Assembly: GCF_014698115.1 (NCBI RefSeq)
Contig: NZ_JACJSJ010000024.1
Coordinates: 1-64,000 of the forward strand
Source of the DNA: Nostoc sp. FACHB-973
GTDB lineage: Bacteria > Cyanobacteriota > Cyanobacteriia > Cyanobacteriales > Nostocaceae
Length of the DNA: 64,000 bases
Reading direction: 5' to 3'
Shown in pieces: positions 1 to 8,546 of the stretch. Numbering within the stretch: position 1 is the first letter of the stretch; every line of letters begins with the position of its first letter. The notes below the pieces were generated by a model. It saw only the letters and a program-made list of their open reading frames with translations, made no database searches and was not told where the DNA came from. Both the position numbers and the translations under genes were made by a program.

Positions 1-50
1 CTCCCCCATCCCCCGACACTCCCCACACTCCCCACTCCCTCATCTCCACT
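1..50. repeat. C-rich short tandem repeat
   Basis: Irregular array of CTCCCC/ACTCCC-like units at the window edge. It runs into the 3' end of the neighbouring CHAT gene, whose stop codon lies at 40-42. The same style of heptanucleotide array recurs in many intergenic gaps of this window and is typical of Nostocales genomes. Confidence 0.6.
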
Positions 51-2895
51 CACCTTGTAGAGTGAAAGCCGCCCAATAATAAGGTGCAGCATATTTTTGA
101 GTGCGCCAAATTTCTAGCTGGGCTGTTCGCAATGCTGCCGCAGGCTTTAACCCTTCTTGTAGCATTTTTTTATAAAATACTTTCATCAGTTCCGATGTTG
201 CCTGGTCATCTACACTCCACAGACTCACCACAACTCGTGGACTACCTGCATACATAAACCCTCTAGTTAATCCTACTAATCCTTCTCCTTTAACTTCCTC
301 TCCCAGTCCAGTTTTACAGGCACTAAGTACCACCAGTTCTGCTTGTAGGTTGAGGTTGAAAACATCATGCAAGCGCAAAAAGCCATTTTGTGGCATTCCT
401 TTGTCGTCAAATAGCGACAACACTATCCCTGATAATTCTGGATGTTTGCTGTTGAGAATGCCATGAGTAGCAAAATGAATGATGCGATATTGACTCAATT
501 CGTTGCTAGTTGCAGTGTTACGACTAGCGGTAAAGTCAAAAGCGGGCTTGGCTTTGTTAGCTGGAACAAGGGCAAGAATTTGCTCGGCTTCGTGGCGTGT
601 AAATTGTAAACGCTGAAAACTAATTTCTGAGTCTTTAGCAGCTCTAGTTAAAGCGAGGGTGTTTAAATTGCCTTCTGGTACAGGTGGAGGAGATACTTGT
701 ACTTTACTTTGGAGACGCTCATCATCAATACTAAAAATGGGATCTGCTAACACAACTAATGTCTTAGTGGCAGGTTTGCGTTCTTTGTGTTCATTTCTAA
801 GAATAGCCACTGTAGAAGCTGAGGGTAAAGTAATAATTTCGTGGTTAATTAGCAATGGTTCATAGTTGCTAGTTCCTTGGGAATTAGGTTTAGTTAGCAC
901 AGCAAATGGTACATATTGCAAAGCACCATCGCTAACAACTACTAAGCGTTTATTTTGGAGTTGCGGGGCTACTGGTGCAAGTATGATTTTAGATAGAGCA
1001 TCTATAGATGGGCTATGTTTGAGATATGGGGTAGTGATTTCTTGACGGAACTTTTGAACGATCGCTTCAATCTCTGCACGTTTGGGTAGTTCGTAACTGG
1101 TGATACTCTTATTAGTAACTGCCCAAAGATAACTCCGGTTGTCTCCTAAAGAATATTCTAAAAGTAAGGTGTCCTCATCAAGTACTTGCTGTTGAATTTG
1201 GGCGAGTGAAAGAGGTTGAGGTTGAGTCAAGGCTGCATAATGTGGACTAGTGGCACGGATTTTTACCTGGACTTGCTGATATTCTTCTAGAACTGCTTCA
1301 TTTTCTTTTTCTAAAGCTTGTTGCTGGGCTTTAGTGTAGTTTCCACCTAAGAGTTGTATCCGACGTTTTTCTAAAACATCAATTTGTTTTTGTAAATTAC
1401 GTTCTTGAGAAAGTAATTTTGGTTCCACGCCTTGGCGAATATCAGCTTTTGCTTCTGTCAGCAGTTCCAAAAGACTGCGGGCGCGGGCGCGTTCGCTAGT
1501 TTGCAGTGCCAAAGCATCATATCCTTTGGATGGTTCCTGTTTGTGCAGTTGCATCAACAAATCAATATAGAATTGATAATAATTCTGCACTGTAGCAAAA
1601 TAGGAAGCGCGGAGTTCTTGAGAGTTAATTTTAGTACGTAGATCTTCAACAATGTTGATGACTATTTTTATTTGAGTCAGGGCTGCGTTAAGATTGCCCT
1701 GTTTGCGTTCAGCAGAGGCGATGTTATAAATAGTCAGAGCTTCTGCTTCTCTATTTCCTACTTTTTGATATAGAGACAGAGATTGCTGGTAATAATCCAA
1801 TGCCTTTTGCTGTTCTCCCAAATCTGAGTATATTATGCCAATATTGCTGAGGTTAGCTGCTAAGCCTGATTTATTTTCTACAGCTTCAAATATAGGTAAA
1901 GATTGGTGAAAATAATCTAGGGCTTTTTGTTTTTCTCCCATTTTGGAGTAGACATCACCAATATTATTTATGGTGCGAGCTTCCCCTAATTTGTCTCCTA
2001 ACTGTCGGCTGATAATCAGAGATTGCTGAAAATAATCGATCGCTTTTTGTTGTTGTCGTAAATCTGAGTAGACTGTACCAAGATTGTTAAGAGAAATAGA
2101 TTCTGCTGATTTGTCTCCCATTTCTTGATATAAAGGCAAGGTTTGGCTAAAATAATCTAGTGCTTTTTGCTGTTGTCCTAAATTTAAGTAAATCAAGCCA
2201 AGATTATTAATAGTACGGGCTTCCCCTAATTTGTCTCCCACTTCACGTCTGAGGGTAAGGGATTGTTGAAAATAATCTAGTGCCTTTTGAGATTCTCCTG
2301 AGTTTAAGTAGACATTACCAATGTTGTTGAGATTACGGGCTTCCCCGATTTTATCTCCTATCTCTCGTTTGATTAACAAAGCTTCGTGGAAAGAATCGAG
2401 TGCTTTTTGCAATTCTCCTAAATCTGAGTAGACGCTACCAATATTATTGAGGGTAATAGTTTCCCCTGTTTTATCTCCTATCTGGCGTCGAAGTAATAGG
2501 GCTTGATTCAAATAAAAGAGTGCTTTTTGCTGTTGTCCTAAATCTGAATAAATTTTCCCCAGATGCGCGACAGTAAAAGCTTCTGATGAACGATCGCCAA
2601 TTTTTTGATACAGTGGGAGTGCCTCTTCAAATTTAGCGATCGCCTTTAACAAAGATTCTCCTGTTCCTTGCTCATATAGCTGCTTTCCCTCTTTATATGC
2701 CGCATCAGCAGCATTGCGAGTCGCATCATTGCTCTGTGTCGTCTGTGCAATATTTACCGCATATTCTTTAGCAATTGCAATATTTGATTCTGTAAATAAC
2801 AAAATGCTGGTAAAAAGAACAATACTACGACTTACTACAAATGGGAAAAATTGCCATTGTATTGAGTCAGATATTTGAAATTTAGTCATATACAT
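40..2895 (-). CDS. TPR repeat protein with C-terminal CHAT (caspase-like) domain
   Basis: A 951-residue protein. A hydrophobic N-terminal segment (about residues 20-42, ending near an AKEYA sequence) looks like a signal peptide or membrane anchor. About nine TPR/Kinesin-light-chain-type repeats follow (roughly residues 70-400, period 40, consensus GDK.GEA.T.NNIG.VYS.LG..QKAL). A coiled linker precedes a CHAT domain at roughly residues 600-951. The caspase-like dyad appears intact: His in the HFATHG motif (about residue 811) and Cys in the LSACKTG motif (about residue 860). The protein ends in the family-typical YYWAAF.LQGEWR. CHAT-TPR proteins are abundant in filamentous cyanobacteria; some are proteases acting in cell-death or defence systems, but the substrate here is unknown. 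Translation could also start two codons downstream, since no clear ribosome site distinguishes the two Met codons. No partner gene of a known CHAT defence system is adjacent. Confidence 0.9.
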   Translation of the reverse strand: MYMTKFQISDSIQWQFFPFVVSRSIVLFTSILLFTESNIAIAKEYAVNIAQTTQSNDATRNAADAAYKEGKQLYEQGTGESLLKAIAKFEEALPLYQKIGDRSSEAFTVAHLGKIYSDLGQQQKALFYLNQALLLRRQIGDKTGETITLNNIGSVYSDLGELQKALDSFHEALLIKREIGDKIGEARNLNNIGNVYLNSGESQKALDYFQQSLTLRREVGDKLGEARTINNLGLIYLNLGQQQKALDYFSQTLPLYQEMGDKSAESISLNNLGTVYSDLRQQQKAIDYFQQSLIISRQLGDKLGEARTINNIGDVYSKMGEKQKALDYFHQSLPIFEAVENKSGLAANLSNIGIIYSDLGEQQKALDYYQQSLSLYQKVGNREAEALTIYNIASAERKQGNLNAALTQIKIVINIVEDLRTKINSQELRASYFATVQNYYQFYIDLLMQLHKQEPSKGYDALALQTSERARARSLLELLTEAKADIRQGVEPKLLSQERNLQKQIDVLEKRRIQLLGGNYTKAQQQALEKENEAVLEEYQQVQVKIRATSPHYAALTQPQPLSLAQIQQQVLDEDTLLLEYSLGDNRSYLWAVTNKSITSYELPKRAEIEAIVQKFRQEITTPYLKHSPSIDALSKIILAPVAPQLQNKRLVVVSDGALQYVPFAVLTKPNSQGTSNYEPLLINHEIITLPSASTVAILRNEHKERKPATKTLVVLADPIFSIDDERLQSKVQVSPPPVPEGNLNTLALTRAAKDSEISFQRLQFTRHEAEQILALVPANKAKPAFDFTASRNTATSNELSQYRIIHFATHGILNSKHPELSGIVLSLFDDKGMPQNGFLRLHDVFNLNLQAELVVLSACKTGLGEEVKGEGLVGLTRGFMYAGSPRVVVSLWSVDDQATSELMKVFYKKMLQEGLKPAAALRTAQLEIWRTQKYAAPYYWAAFTLQGEWR

Positions 2896-2904
2896 CTGCG
2901 TTTC

Positions 2905-3160
2905 TCTAGCTTCCTAGATTTAGGATTCCCAAAAGCAAGTAAAAAATCTAAGATGCTTATCCGCGCTGAATTGGTAGTGATTTTTCAAGTAACAGGCTAT
3001 GCCAACATGGGTATATTCTATACGTAGCAGACTATCTGGGACTTTTGACTTCCAAGGCAGCGGTACTAGGCATTTAGGGAATAGCGAATCAGCCTTTTCG
3101 ATGTGAGGGCGAGTTTGTTCACGCAATCAAATAGGGATCTTATAGATAATTAGTACTAAA
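2905..3160. repeat. probable dispersed repeat or relic between genes
   Basis: The roughly 375-base gap between the CHAT gene and the small protein at 3273 holds only a spurious 68-codon frame on the minus strand. Its edge carries the string AATCAAATAGG followed by a GATCTTATAG-like tail (3124-3147). A near-identical edge occurs at 25798-25820 (AATCAAATAGG then AGTCCTGTAG). This suggests both gaps hold members of one dispersed repeat family. No gene is called here. Confidence 0.35.
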
Positions 3161-3272
3161 TAATACTTTCGATAGAGAGGCAAATCAGCCATAACTATAT
3201 TCTAGATAGATAAACTCAGACCCCTAATTTCATTAGGATAATGCCAAGACTAAATGAATAGGAATCTAAATA

Positions 3273-3467
3273 ATGGCTGAACAACAAAAACCTAGTAAGG
3301 AAGGTACTACGCCCACTTCTTCTGGTGGCTACCAAACCCCCATTGACGAAGCTACCCGCAAAACTGGCGATGCTGAAAAAAGTGATGCTAAAACCACTGC
3401 TACGCCAGAAGCGCCAGAAAATGATACTGTACAAGGCAGCCCCAATCAAGGAACTGAGTCACGTTAA
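3273..3467 (+). CDS. small hydrophilic, probably disordered protein
   Basis: A 64-residue protein rich in Thr, Ser, Pro, Glu, Lys and Gly. It has no hydrophobic segment and no cysteine, so it is predicted to be soluble and intrinsically disordered. It begins MAEQQKPSKEGTTPTSSGGY and ends ESR. The coding style (balanced charge, no hydrophobic residues over the full length, a defined ATG after an AT-rich leader) argues for a real gene. The overlapping 77-codon frame on the other strand looks like a shadow. No function can be assigned. Similar short hydrophilic proteins occur across Nostocales, by recollection only. Confidence 0.6.
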   Translation: MAEQQKPSKEGTTPTSSGGYQTPIDEATRKTGDAEKSDAKTTATPEAPENDTVQGSPNQGTESR

Positions 3468-3625
3468 TTAATTAAAACTTTGCCAAGTTTTCATTATTTT
3501 CTGGTGTTTTTTTTGATGAGTTTAATCCAGTAAGTTGAGAGTGGATATGTGGTGTAACGCCCACAATTATCCACTCATTTTTTGCGATCAGCATTCACAA
3601 GGTAGAATTTGCCTTGTTCAGTCAA

Positions 3626-3656
3626 TCTAAAATCCAAAATCTAAAATCCAAAATTG
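3626..3656. repeat. AT-rich tandem repeat (TCTAAAATCCAAAA type)
   Basis: Two and a half copies of a 14-base unit (two related heptamers) lie just outside the left end of the IS605-type element. The related TTTTAGATTC array at 46861-46894 is in the opposite sense. Confidence 0.6.
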
Positions 3657-3694
3657 TCTGACTCCTTTTTTATCGAAAAATTGGGTTTAAAACC

Positions 3695-3711
3695 CCGTGC
3701 TAGAAGCACGG
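3695..3711. repeat. IS605-type left-end hairpin
   Basis: A 7-bp perfect stem, CCGTGCT/AGCACGG, with a 3-base loop, located just downstream of the tnpA stop. Y1 transposases recognise such subterminal hairpins in single-stranded DNA; that role is inferred from the family. Confidence 0.75.
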
Positions 3712-3715
3712 CTTT

Positions 3716-4105
3716 TCAAGATGCTTGGATGTATTTTTTAAGAACTTCGAGTGGCGCACCCCAAACCGAAGACACGAAATAACTAGGACTCCATAGAGCT
3801 TGCTTACCATAGGGTTTAGGGAATCCAGCTTGACCATATCTACGACTAGACACACCTTTTAACGCATTAACTATTTGAGATATTGAGAGTTTAGGTGGAA
3901 ACTCAATTACTGTGTGAATATGGTCAGATTCTCCATTGAATTCAAGCACGTTGAAGTCCATTTTTTTAGAGACTTCTACAAATGATTTGTGGATTAGTTC
4001 AAGACTTTCAATGGTAAAAATCTTTCTTCTATACTTGGTGACACAGACCAAATGTATTTTTAAGTCTGAAACACTATGTATTTCATGTCTTAAACTACTT
4101 GCCAT
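3716..4105 (-). CDS. tnpA: IS200/IS605-family Y1 (HUH) transposase TnpA
   Basis: A 129-residue single-domain HUH endonuclease that excises and inserts single-stranded transposon DNA. The metal-binding HxH motif is His62-Ile-His64 in SDHIHTV, and the candidate nucleophile is Tyr109 in WSPSYFVSS. The open frame extends 33 codons further upstream, but the family-typical N-terminus begins at the Met used here (MASSLRHEIH), which also avoids overlap with tnpB. Most relatives have Gly where Trp115 stands in this copy, and the C-terminus stops shortly after KKYIQ, slightly shorter than usual, so activity is likely but not certain. It is divergent from tnpB. Confidence 0.88.
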   Translation of the reverse strand: MASSLRHEIHSVSDLKIHLVCVTKYRRKIFTIESLELIHKSFVEVSKKMDFNVLEFNGESDHIHTVIEFPPKLSISQIVNALKGVSSRRYGQAGFPKPYGKQALWSPSYFVSSVWGAPLEVLKKYIQAS

Positions 4106-4156
4106 CTCAAATTGACCAATATAAAATATCTTAGCAGACCAATTTGAACACAAGAT

Positions 4157-5332
4157 ATGAAAGCTAGATATCAGTATAGATTTTACCCAACAGACCAACA
4201 GCAACAGAGTTTGCGCTCGTTGTTTGGTTGCGTTAGGGTTGTCTGGAATGATGCTTTAGCGTTCTGTAAACAATCTCAAAAGCTGCCTGGATACAATAAA
4301 CTCTCGGCAATGCTTACCCAATCTAAAAAGACTGATGAAAGAAAATGGCTATCTGATGTTTCCTCAGTGCCATTGCAACAGTCTCTTAGGTACTTAGATG
4401 TTGCTTACAAAAACTTTTTCAATTCTCGTAACGGGAAAAGAAAAGGGGGTACGATTGGTGTGCCTAGATTCAAGAGAAAGACTAACTCGCAATCAGCCGA
4501 GTTTACCGCATCTGGTTTCTCTGTAAAGTCTGGGGAAGTTTATTTAGCTAAAATTGGGACAATCAAACCAATTTGGTCTAGAGAATTACCATCTGAACCT
4601 AGTTCAGTCACGGTAATAAAAGATTGTGCTAACCGCTATTTTCTTAGCTTTGTTGTAGAAATTGACCCCGTTATTACTGTTGCTAAAAACCAAAGCATAG
4701 GTATTGATTTAGGTGTGAAGACTTTTGCTGTAATGAGCAATGGAGAAAAAGCTTTAAGCCCTAGCTACTCAAAACATGACCCCAAGATTCGGAAATTGCA
4801 GCGAAAATTAGCACGCCAGCAAAAAGACTCAAAAAGAAGAAATAGAACTCGCGTAAGGATAGCTAAACTACACAACCATATTTCTGATACTAGAAAAGAC
4901 TTTTTGCATAAACTGTCAACCAAAATAGTTAACGACAATCAAGTAATTGTTTTGGAAGATTTAAATGTGTCAGGGATGGTTAAAAACCGTAAGCTTGCAA
5001 GAGTTATCAGTTTGCAGGGATGGCGTGAATTCCGGGTATTTTGTGAAGCTAAATCTCAAAAGCTTAGTCGAGATTTCAGAGTCATTAACAGATGGGAACC
5101 TACTAGTCAAACTTGCTCTTGCTGTGGGTATCCTTGGGGCAAGATTGATTTGTCTGTTCGCTCAGTGTTGTGCTTAAACTGCAACACTGAACACGACAGA
5201 GACGAAAACGCATCTAGAAATATAGAAATGGTCGGCATGGGGCATCGGCACGGCCTTAAACGGACAGGGAGTGACTGTAAGACTGTTTCGGCAGCAGGTT
5301 ACTGTGAACTGTCAAGAATCACCGACCTTTAA
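4157..5332 (+). CDS. tnpB: RNA-guided nuclease TnpB (IS605 family)
   Basis: A 391-residue, full-length TnpB: N-terminal helix-turn-helix/REC-like region, central RuvC-like nuclease and C-terminal zinc ribbon. The RuvC acidic triad is visible as Asp184 (GIDLG), Glu267 (VLEDLN) and Asp349 (DRDENAS). The zinc ribbon has Cys320/Cys323 and Cys339/Cys342. TnpB proteins use an omega-RNA made from the transposon right end to cleave DNA next to a transposon-associated motif, which promotes retention of the element. Here the tnpB stop codon lies inside the right-end hairpin, as in elements whose omega-RNA overlaps the 3' end of the gene. All key residues are present, so this is a good candidate for an active nuclease. 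Confidence 0.93.
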   Translation: MKARYQYRFYPTDQQQQSLRSLFGCVRVVWNDALAFCKQSQKLPGYNKLSAMLTQSKKTDERKWLSDVSSVPLQQSLRYLDVAYKNFFNSRNGKRKGGTIGVPRFKRKTNSQSAEFTASGFSVKSGEVYLAKIGTIKPIWSRELPSEPSSVTVIKDCANRYFLSFVVEIDPVITVAKNQSIGIDLGVKTFAVMSNGEKALSPSYSKHDPKIRKLQRKLARQQKDSKRRNRTRVRIAKLHNHISDTRKDFLHKLSTKIVNDNQVIVLEDLNVSGMVKNRKLARVISLQGWREFRVFCEAKSQKLSRDFRVINRWEPTSQTCSCCGYPWGKIDLSVRSVLCLNCNTEHDRDENASRNIEMVGMGHRHGLKRTGSDCKTVSAAGYCELSRITDL

Positions 5333-5362
5333 GGTCGGTGAGTATGTCAACGTTCTAGTTCA
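5130..5362 (+). ncRNA. predicted omega-RNA (reRNA) overlapping the tnpB 3' end
   Basis: Inferred from the family, not from a direct RNA signature. In IS605-type elements the guide scaffold derives from the last one to two hundred bases of tnpB and the right end, and the guide is the first 16-20 bases beyond the element. Here the scaffold would end at the palindrome 5319-5341, and the guide would be taken from the flank, i.e. the last codons of pepP read antisense. The 5' limit given is only a guess. Confidence 0.45.
5319..5341. repeat. IS605-type right-end hairpin (perfect palindrome)
   Basis: An 11-bp perfect stem, TCACCGACCTT/AAGGTCGGTGA, around a single T. It contains the tnpB stop codon. 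It would serve as the transposase recognition hairpin and probably also as a transcription end between the convergent tnpB and pepP genes. A related right-end structure occurs alone at 25564-25604. Confidence 0.8.
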
Positions 5363-6657
5363 TCCACTGCTTTGGGAACTCCCGCAGTTAACACTTCATG
5401 TCCATTAGGTGTAACTAACACATCATCTTCAATACGAATACCAATGCCAATCCATCGCGGGTGAGTTTCTGGTTGGTCTTCTGCTAATTTGGTATCAGGC
5501 ACAATATAAAGTCCTGGTTCCACTGTCAAAATTTGACCTGGTTGTAAAATCTGCGGTTTATCTTCACCGTGCTGGTAAACTCCCACATCATGGACATCCA
5601 AACCTAACCAATGGCTGGTACGGTGCATATAATATGGTTTGTATTTCTCTTCTTCTATTAATTTGTCAACTTCGCCTTGGAGAATGCCAAGTTCAACTAA
5701 ACCTTCAGTTAAAACGCGCACTGCTGTATCATGAACAGATTTGAAGGAATTACCTGGTTGCACTTGGGCGATCGCTTGTTTTTGTGCCTCTAAAACAAGT
5801 TCATACAATGTCTTTTGTTCTGCTGTAAATTTTCCTCCCACAGGAAATGTGCGGGTAATATCGGAATTGTAATAACCATAAGCACAACCGGCATCAATTA
5901 GCAGTAATTCTCCATCCTGCATTTGCCGATTATTTTCAATGTAATGCAACACGCACGCATTCACACCCGAAGCCACAATGGAAGGATAAGCCGGGCCGAT
6001 TCCACCCCGCACTCGAAAGATGCGTTCCATCTCCGCCTGAATTTCATACTCATAACGTCCAGGTGCAGCGATTTCTTGGGCGTGATTGTGTGCAACAGTA
6101 GCGATCGCTGCTGCTTGGCGCATCAACTCCAACTCAGCTTCACTTTTGATTAGCCTCATGCTGTGGATCACAGTCCCGGTATCTTCAATGGCGATCGGTC
6201 CTGTACCGCGTTTGGGGTAAGTTTGGAGTAATCGTTGGTAATGCCCCAAGATTGTGTCATTAAAAGCGCGATCGCGTCCTAAGTGATAGTAAATGCGATC
6301 GGCTTTTTCCAAATACTGCGGTAACTTTTCATCTAACTCGCTAATGGGGTACGCTTCATCAGCACCATAAATTTCCTTCGCTGCATCTACCCCACACCGA
6401 TAGCCACTCCATACTTCCTTTTCCCGATCCTTGGGTTGAACAAACAACACAAACCGATGTTCAGCATGATGGGGTGCTAACACTGCAACAGCCTGTGGTT
6501 CGTTAAATCCAGTTAAGTAGAAAAAATCACTATCTTGGCGATAAACATACTCAACATCGTTGTGCATCACTGCCATTGGCGCACTGCGAAAAATGGCTGT
6601 ACCATTACCAATTTTTGCCATTAACTGCTCACGACGCTGCCGATATTCTGTTTGCAT
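5347..6657 (-). CDS. pepP: Xaa-Pro aminopeptidase (M24B family)
   Basis: A 436-residue cytosolic metallopeptidase that removes an N-terminal residue preceding proline. The N-terminal domain starts MQTEYRQRREQLMAKIGNG. The C-terminal pita-bread domain holds the five metal ligands of the family: Asp in LLIDAGCAYG, Asp in YNSDITRTFP, His in the segment around VHDVGVY/HRTSHWLG, Glu in TVEPGLY and Glu in IRIEDDVLV. The length matches E. coli-type aminopeptidase P (about 440). The gene is monocistronic, and its stop codon lies next to the right end of an IS605-type element. Its codon use resembles the flanking core genes. Confidence 0.93.
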   Translation of the reverse strand: MQTEYRQRREQLMAKIGNGTAIFRSAPMAVMHNDVEYVYRQDSDFFYLTGFNEPQAVAVLAPHHAEHRFVLFVQPKDREKEVWSGYRCGVDAAKEIYGADEAYPISELDEKLPQYLEKADRIYYHLGRDRAFNDTILGHYQRLLQTYPKRGTGPIAIEDTGTVIHSMRLIKSEAELELMRQAAAIATVAHNHAQEIAAPGRYEYEIQAEMERIFRVRGGIGPAYPSIVASGVNACVLHYIENNRQMQDGELLLIDAGCAYGYYNSDITRTFPVGGKFTAEQKTLYELVLEAQKQAIAQVQPGNSFKSVHDTAVRVLTEGLVELGILQGEVDKLIEEEKYKPYYMHRTSHWLGLDVHDVGVYQHGEDKPQILQPGQILTVEPGLYIVPDTKLAEDQPETHPRWIGIGIRIEDDVLVTPNGHEVLTAGVPKAVDELER

Positions 6658-7149
6658 AGTTGATGTATTTGTAAAGTATCGTGTTATTTTACACTTTTGA
6701 CAACCAGAGGATGCACAGATGATGCTTCTCAGTAGTTGCTAATCTTAGTTATTTTAGCCAAAGTTATAAAACATTGGATCAAACAGAAATACATCTAAGT
6801 ATTCAGAATTGAGAAGATTTTGATACCCAAGCTTAATCAGCAAAAAAATCAAGCAGCCATACCCAGACTTAATTTGACAATTATTCGGAATTTTGACTTC
6901 TGGTTCGTGAATTATTAGCAAAACGCCACATACTTTTATCTATAAATCATCACATACAAAATTGATTTTCTAATTGTTTAGATAGGACTTGAAGTTTTTT
7001 AATAAATGATTTAAAACAAATAAAAATTTGTGTTCAAAGACTGACATTAAGCAAAAAAAAATAGTTATAAAGAAATCTGAAAACCCGCGTAAATGTTATT
7101 TGATTACAGAAATTTGTTGATCAAAAAAACTAAAAATAGATAACAACCA
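6658..7149. other. AT-rich intergenic region
   Basis: About 490 bases between the divergent pepP and the FG-GAP repeat protein. It must hold both promoters. I see no gene, tandem array or strong hairpin; the sequence is strongly AT-rich in the last 200 bases. Confidence 0.6.
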
Positions 7150-8397
7150 ATGATAAAAAACACCATGTTTGGAAGTAAAAACTCCTCAAACTTGTCTTTG
7201 AATACATCTCAATGGGCATCAGAATCTTTCCACAAATCGCAAGCATTAGCATCTCCACTTGATAATTCAAATTCTCTAAATTCTGGTTCAACTTTTGTGA
7301 GTAAGAGTTCCTCACAACCACAAGAATCTGCGGTGGTATCAGCAAATCCCAATCCTAATCCTTACTTAACCAGCGCGGCGATTGTTCCTGATTTCAACGC
7401 TGATGGTAAAACGGACAAACTTTGGGTGAATACCCAAACTGGTGAAATTATCGTTCGCCTGATGGATGGAACAAGAGTTATCGAACAGGGTTCTTTGGGT
7501 AATTTTGACCTATCCGCCTATGATTACAAAATTGCTGATTTCAACAATGATGGCAAAACTGACTTCTTATTACGCAATAGGACAACCGGTGAGAACAGCA
7601 TTGTGTTGATGGATGGAACTAGAGTTGCTAATGCGGCTTCTCTAACCAGCGTTGACGCAGCATGGACTCCAAGTATTGGCGATTTCAACGGCGATCGCAA
7701 AACTGATATCTTCTGGCACAATAGTCAAACCGGCGAGAACGCTATTTGGGAAATGGATGGCACAACAGTTCTGAATGCAACTGTTTTAGACACCACTGAC
7801 CCAGCCCTAACTGCTACCATTGTTGATTTTGACGGCAACGGTAAGAGTGACATCTTCTGGCGCAATCAGACAACTGGCGATAACAGCGTTTGGTTTATGG
7901 ATGGCGCCCAAAAGAGTGAGTTTAGCCTGCAATCACAAGACGCAGCCTGGACTGCAAGTGTTGGCGATTTCAACGGCGACCTCAGCACCGACTTGCTGTG
8001 GAGAAACACTCAAACAGGTGAGAACAAGGTCTGGACAATCAGAGGCATCTTAGTTACAGAAGGTGCTTTGGGAACACTAGATTCATCCTGGACTTCTAAA
8101 ATTGGTGATTTCAACGGCGATGGTAAGACCGACATCTTCTGGCACAATGGAACCACAGGTGAGAACACTGCTTGGTTGATGGATGGTACAACAGTTTCAA
8201 CTGAAGCCTTCTTACCTAGCAACAACGCATCTCTAACCCCATCCCTTGGCGATTATAACGGTGATGGCAAGACCGATATCTACTGGCGCGATCAGACAGC
8301 TGGTGCAGACAACATTTGGACTATCAATGACACAACAGCCGTTGAGACTCCCATCAGCGATGCAGATAAGCTAACCCCAGAGTGGTATACGTTCTAA
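7150..8397 (+). CDS. FG-GAP/VCBS-type repeat protein, probable calcium-binding beta-propeller
   Basis: A 415-residue protein. The first 75 residues are Ser/Asn/Gln-rich and low-complexity, without a recognisable signal peptide. Seven repeats of about 48 residues follow, each with a DFNGDGKTD(I/F)-type calcium-binding loop followed by W(H/R)N, TGEN and a WxMDGT strand. This is the arrangement of FG-GAP/VCBS propeller blades seen in extracellular or surface-attached proteins, where the Asp-rich loops bind calcium. Seven blades would close a propeller. Export without a classical signal would need a dedicated type I-like route, which is not encoded nearby. The exact ligand is unknown. The gene is transcribed alone and convergent with the metallo-beta-lactamase-fold gene. 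Confidence 0.8.
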   Translation: MIKNTMFGSKNSSNLSLNTSQWASESFHKSQALASPLDNSNSLNSGSTFVSKSSSQPQESAVVSANPNPNPYLTSAAIVPDFNADGKTDKLWVNTQTGEIIVRLMDGTRVIEQGSLGNFDLSAYDYKIADFNNDGKTDFLLRNRTTGENSIVLMDGTRVANAASLTSVDAAWTPSIGDFNGDRKTDIFWHNSQTGENAIWEMDGTTVLNATVLDTTDPALTATIVDFDGNGKSDIFWRNQTTGDNSVWFMDGAQKSEFSLQSQDAAWTASVGDFNGDLSTDLLWRNTQTGENKVWTIRGILVTEGALGTLDSSWTSKIGDFNGDGKTDIFWHNGTTGENTAWLMDGTTVSTEAFLPSNNASLTPSLGDYNGDGKTDIYWRDQTAGADNIWTINDTTAVETPISDADKLTPEWYTF

Positions 8398-8407
8398 AAG
8401 CAGAATT

Positions 8408-8546
8408 CAGGAGTCAGAATTCAGGAGTGGGGAGTTGGGAGTGGGGAGTTGGGAGTTGGGAGTTAGGAGTTAGGAGTTATTTTTCTCCCCCTGCTCCCTC
8501 ATCTCCCTCATCTCCCTCATCTCTCCACTCCCCACTCCCCTGCTCC
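8408..8546. repeat. heptanucleotide arrays in opposite senses (G-rich then C-rich)
   Basis: A GGGGAGTTG/GGAGTTA array (8408-8479) is followed directly by a CTCCCTCAT/CTCCCC array (8485-8546). The two halves are partly complementary and could fold into a long imperfect hairpin between two convergent genes, so the element may act as a bidirectional terminator. That role is an inference. Confidence 0.65.

Larger units (their letters stand above)
3673..5345. mobile_element. IS200/IS605-family insertion sequence (IS605-type, tnpA and tnpB divergent)
   Basis: The element comprises a Y1 transposase gene and a divergent tnpB separated by 51 bases, bounded by subterminal hairpins. The left end has a stem CCGTGCT/AGCACGG at 3695-3711, preceded by a second small dyad GGGTTT/AAACCC near 3683-3696. 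The right end has a perfect 11-bp stem with a 1-base centre at 5319-5341. No inverted terminal repeats or target duplication are expected for this family, so the exact outer cleavage points are not visible and the limits are approximate. The right end lies 5 bases beyond the pepP stop codon, so the insertion abuts that gene without disrupting it. Both transposon proteins look intact, suggesting recent or ongoing mobility. Confidence 0.85.

Noticed and set aside
2920..3126. 68-codon minus-strand frame as a gene
   Set aside because: It lies in repeat-like intergenic DNA, has odd composition (many Cys, Phe, His) and no recognisable domain.
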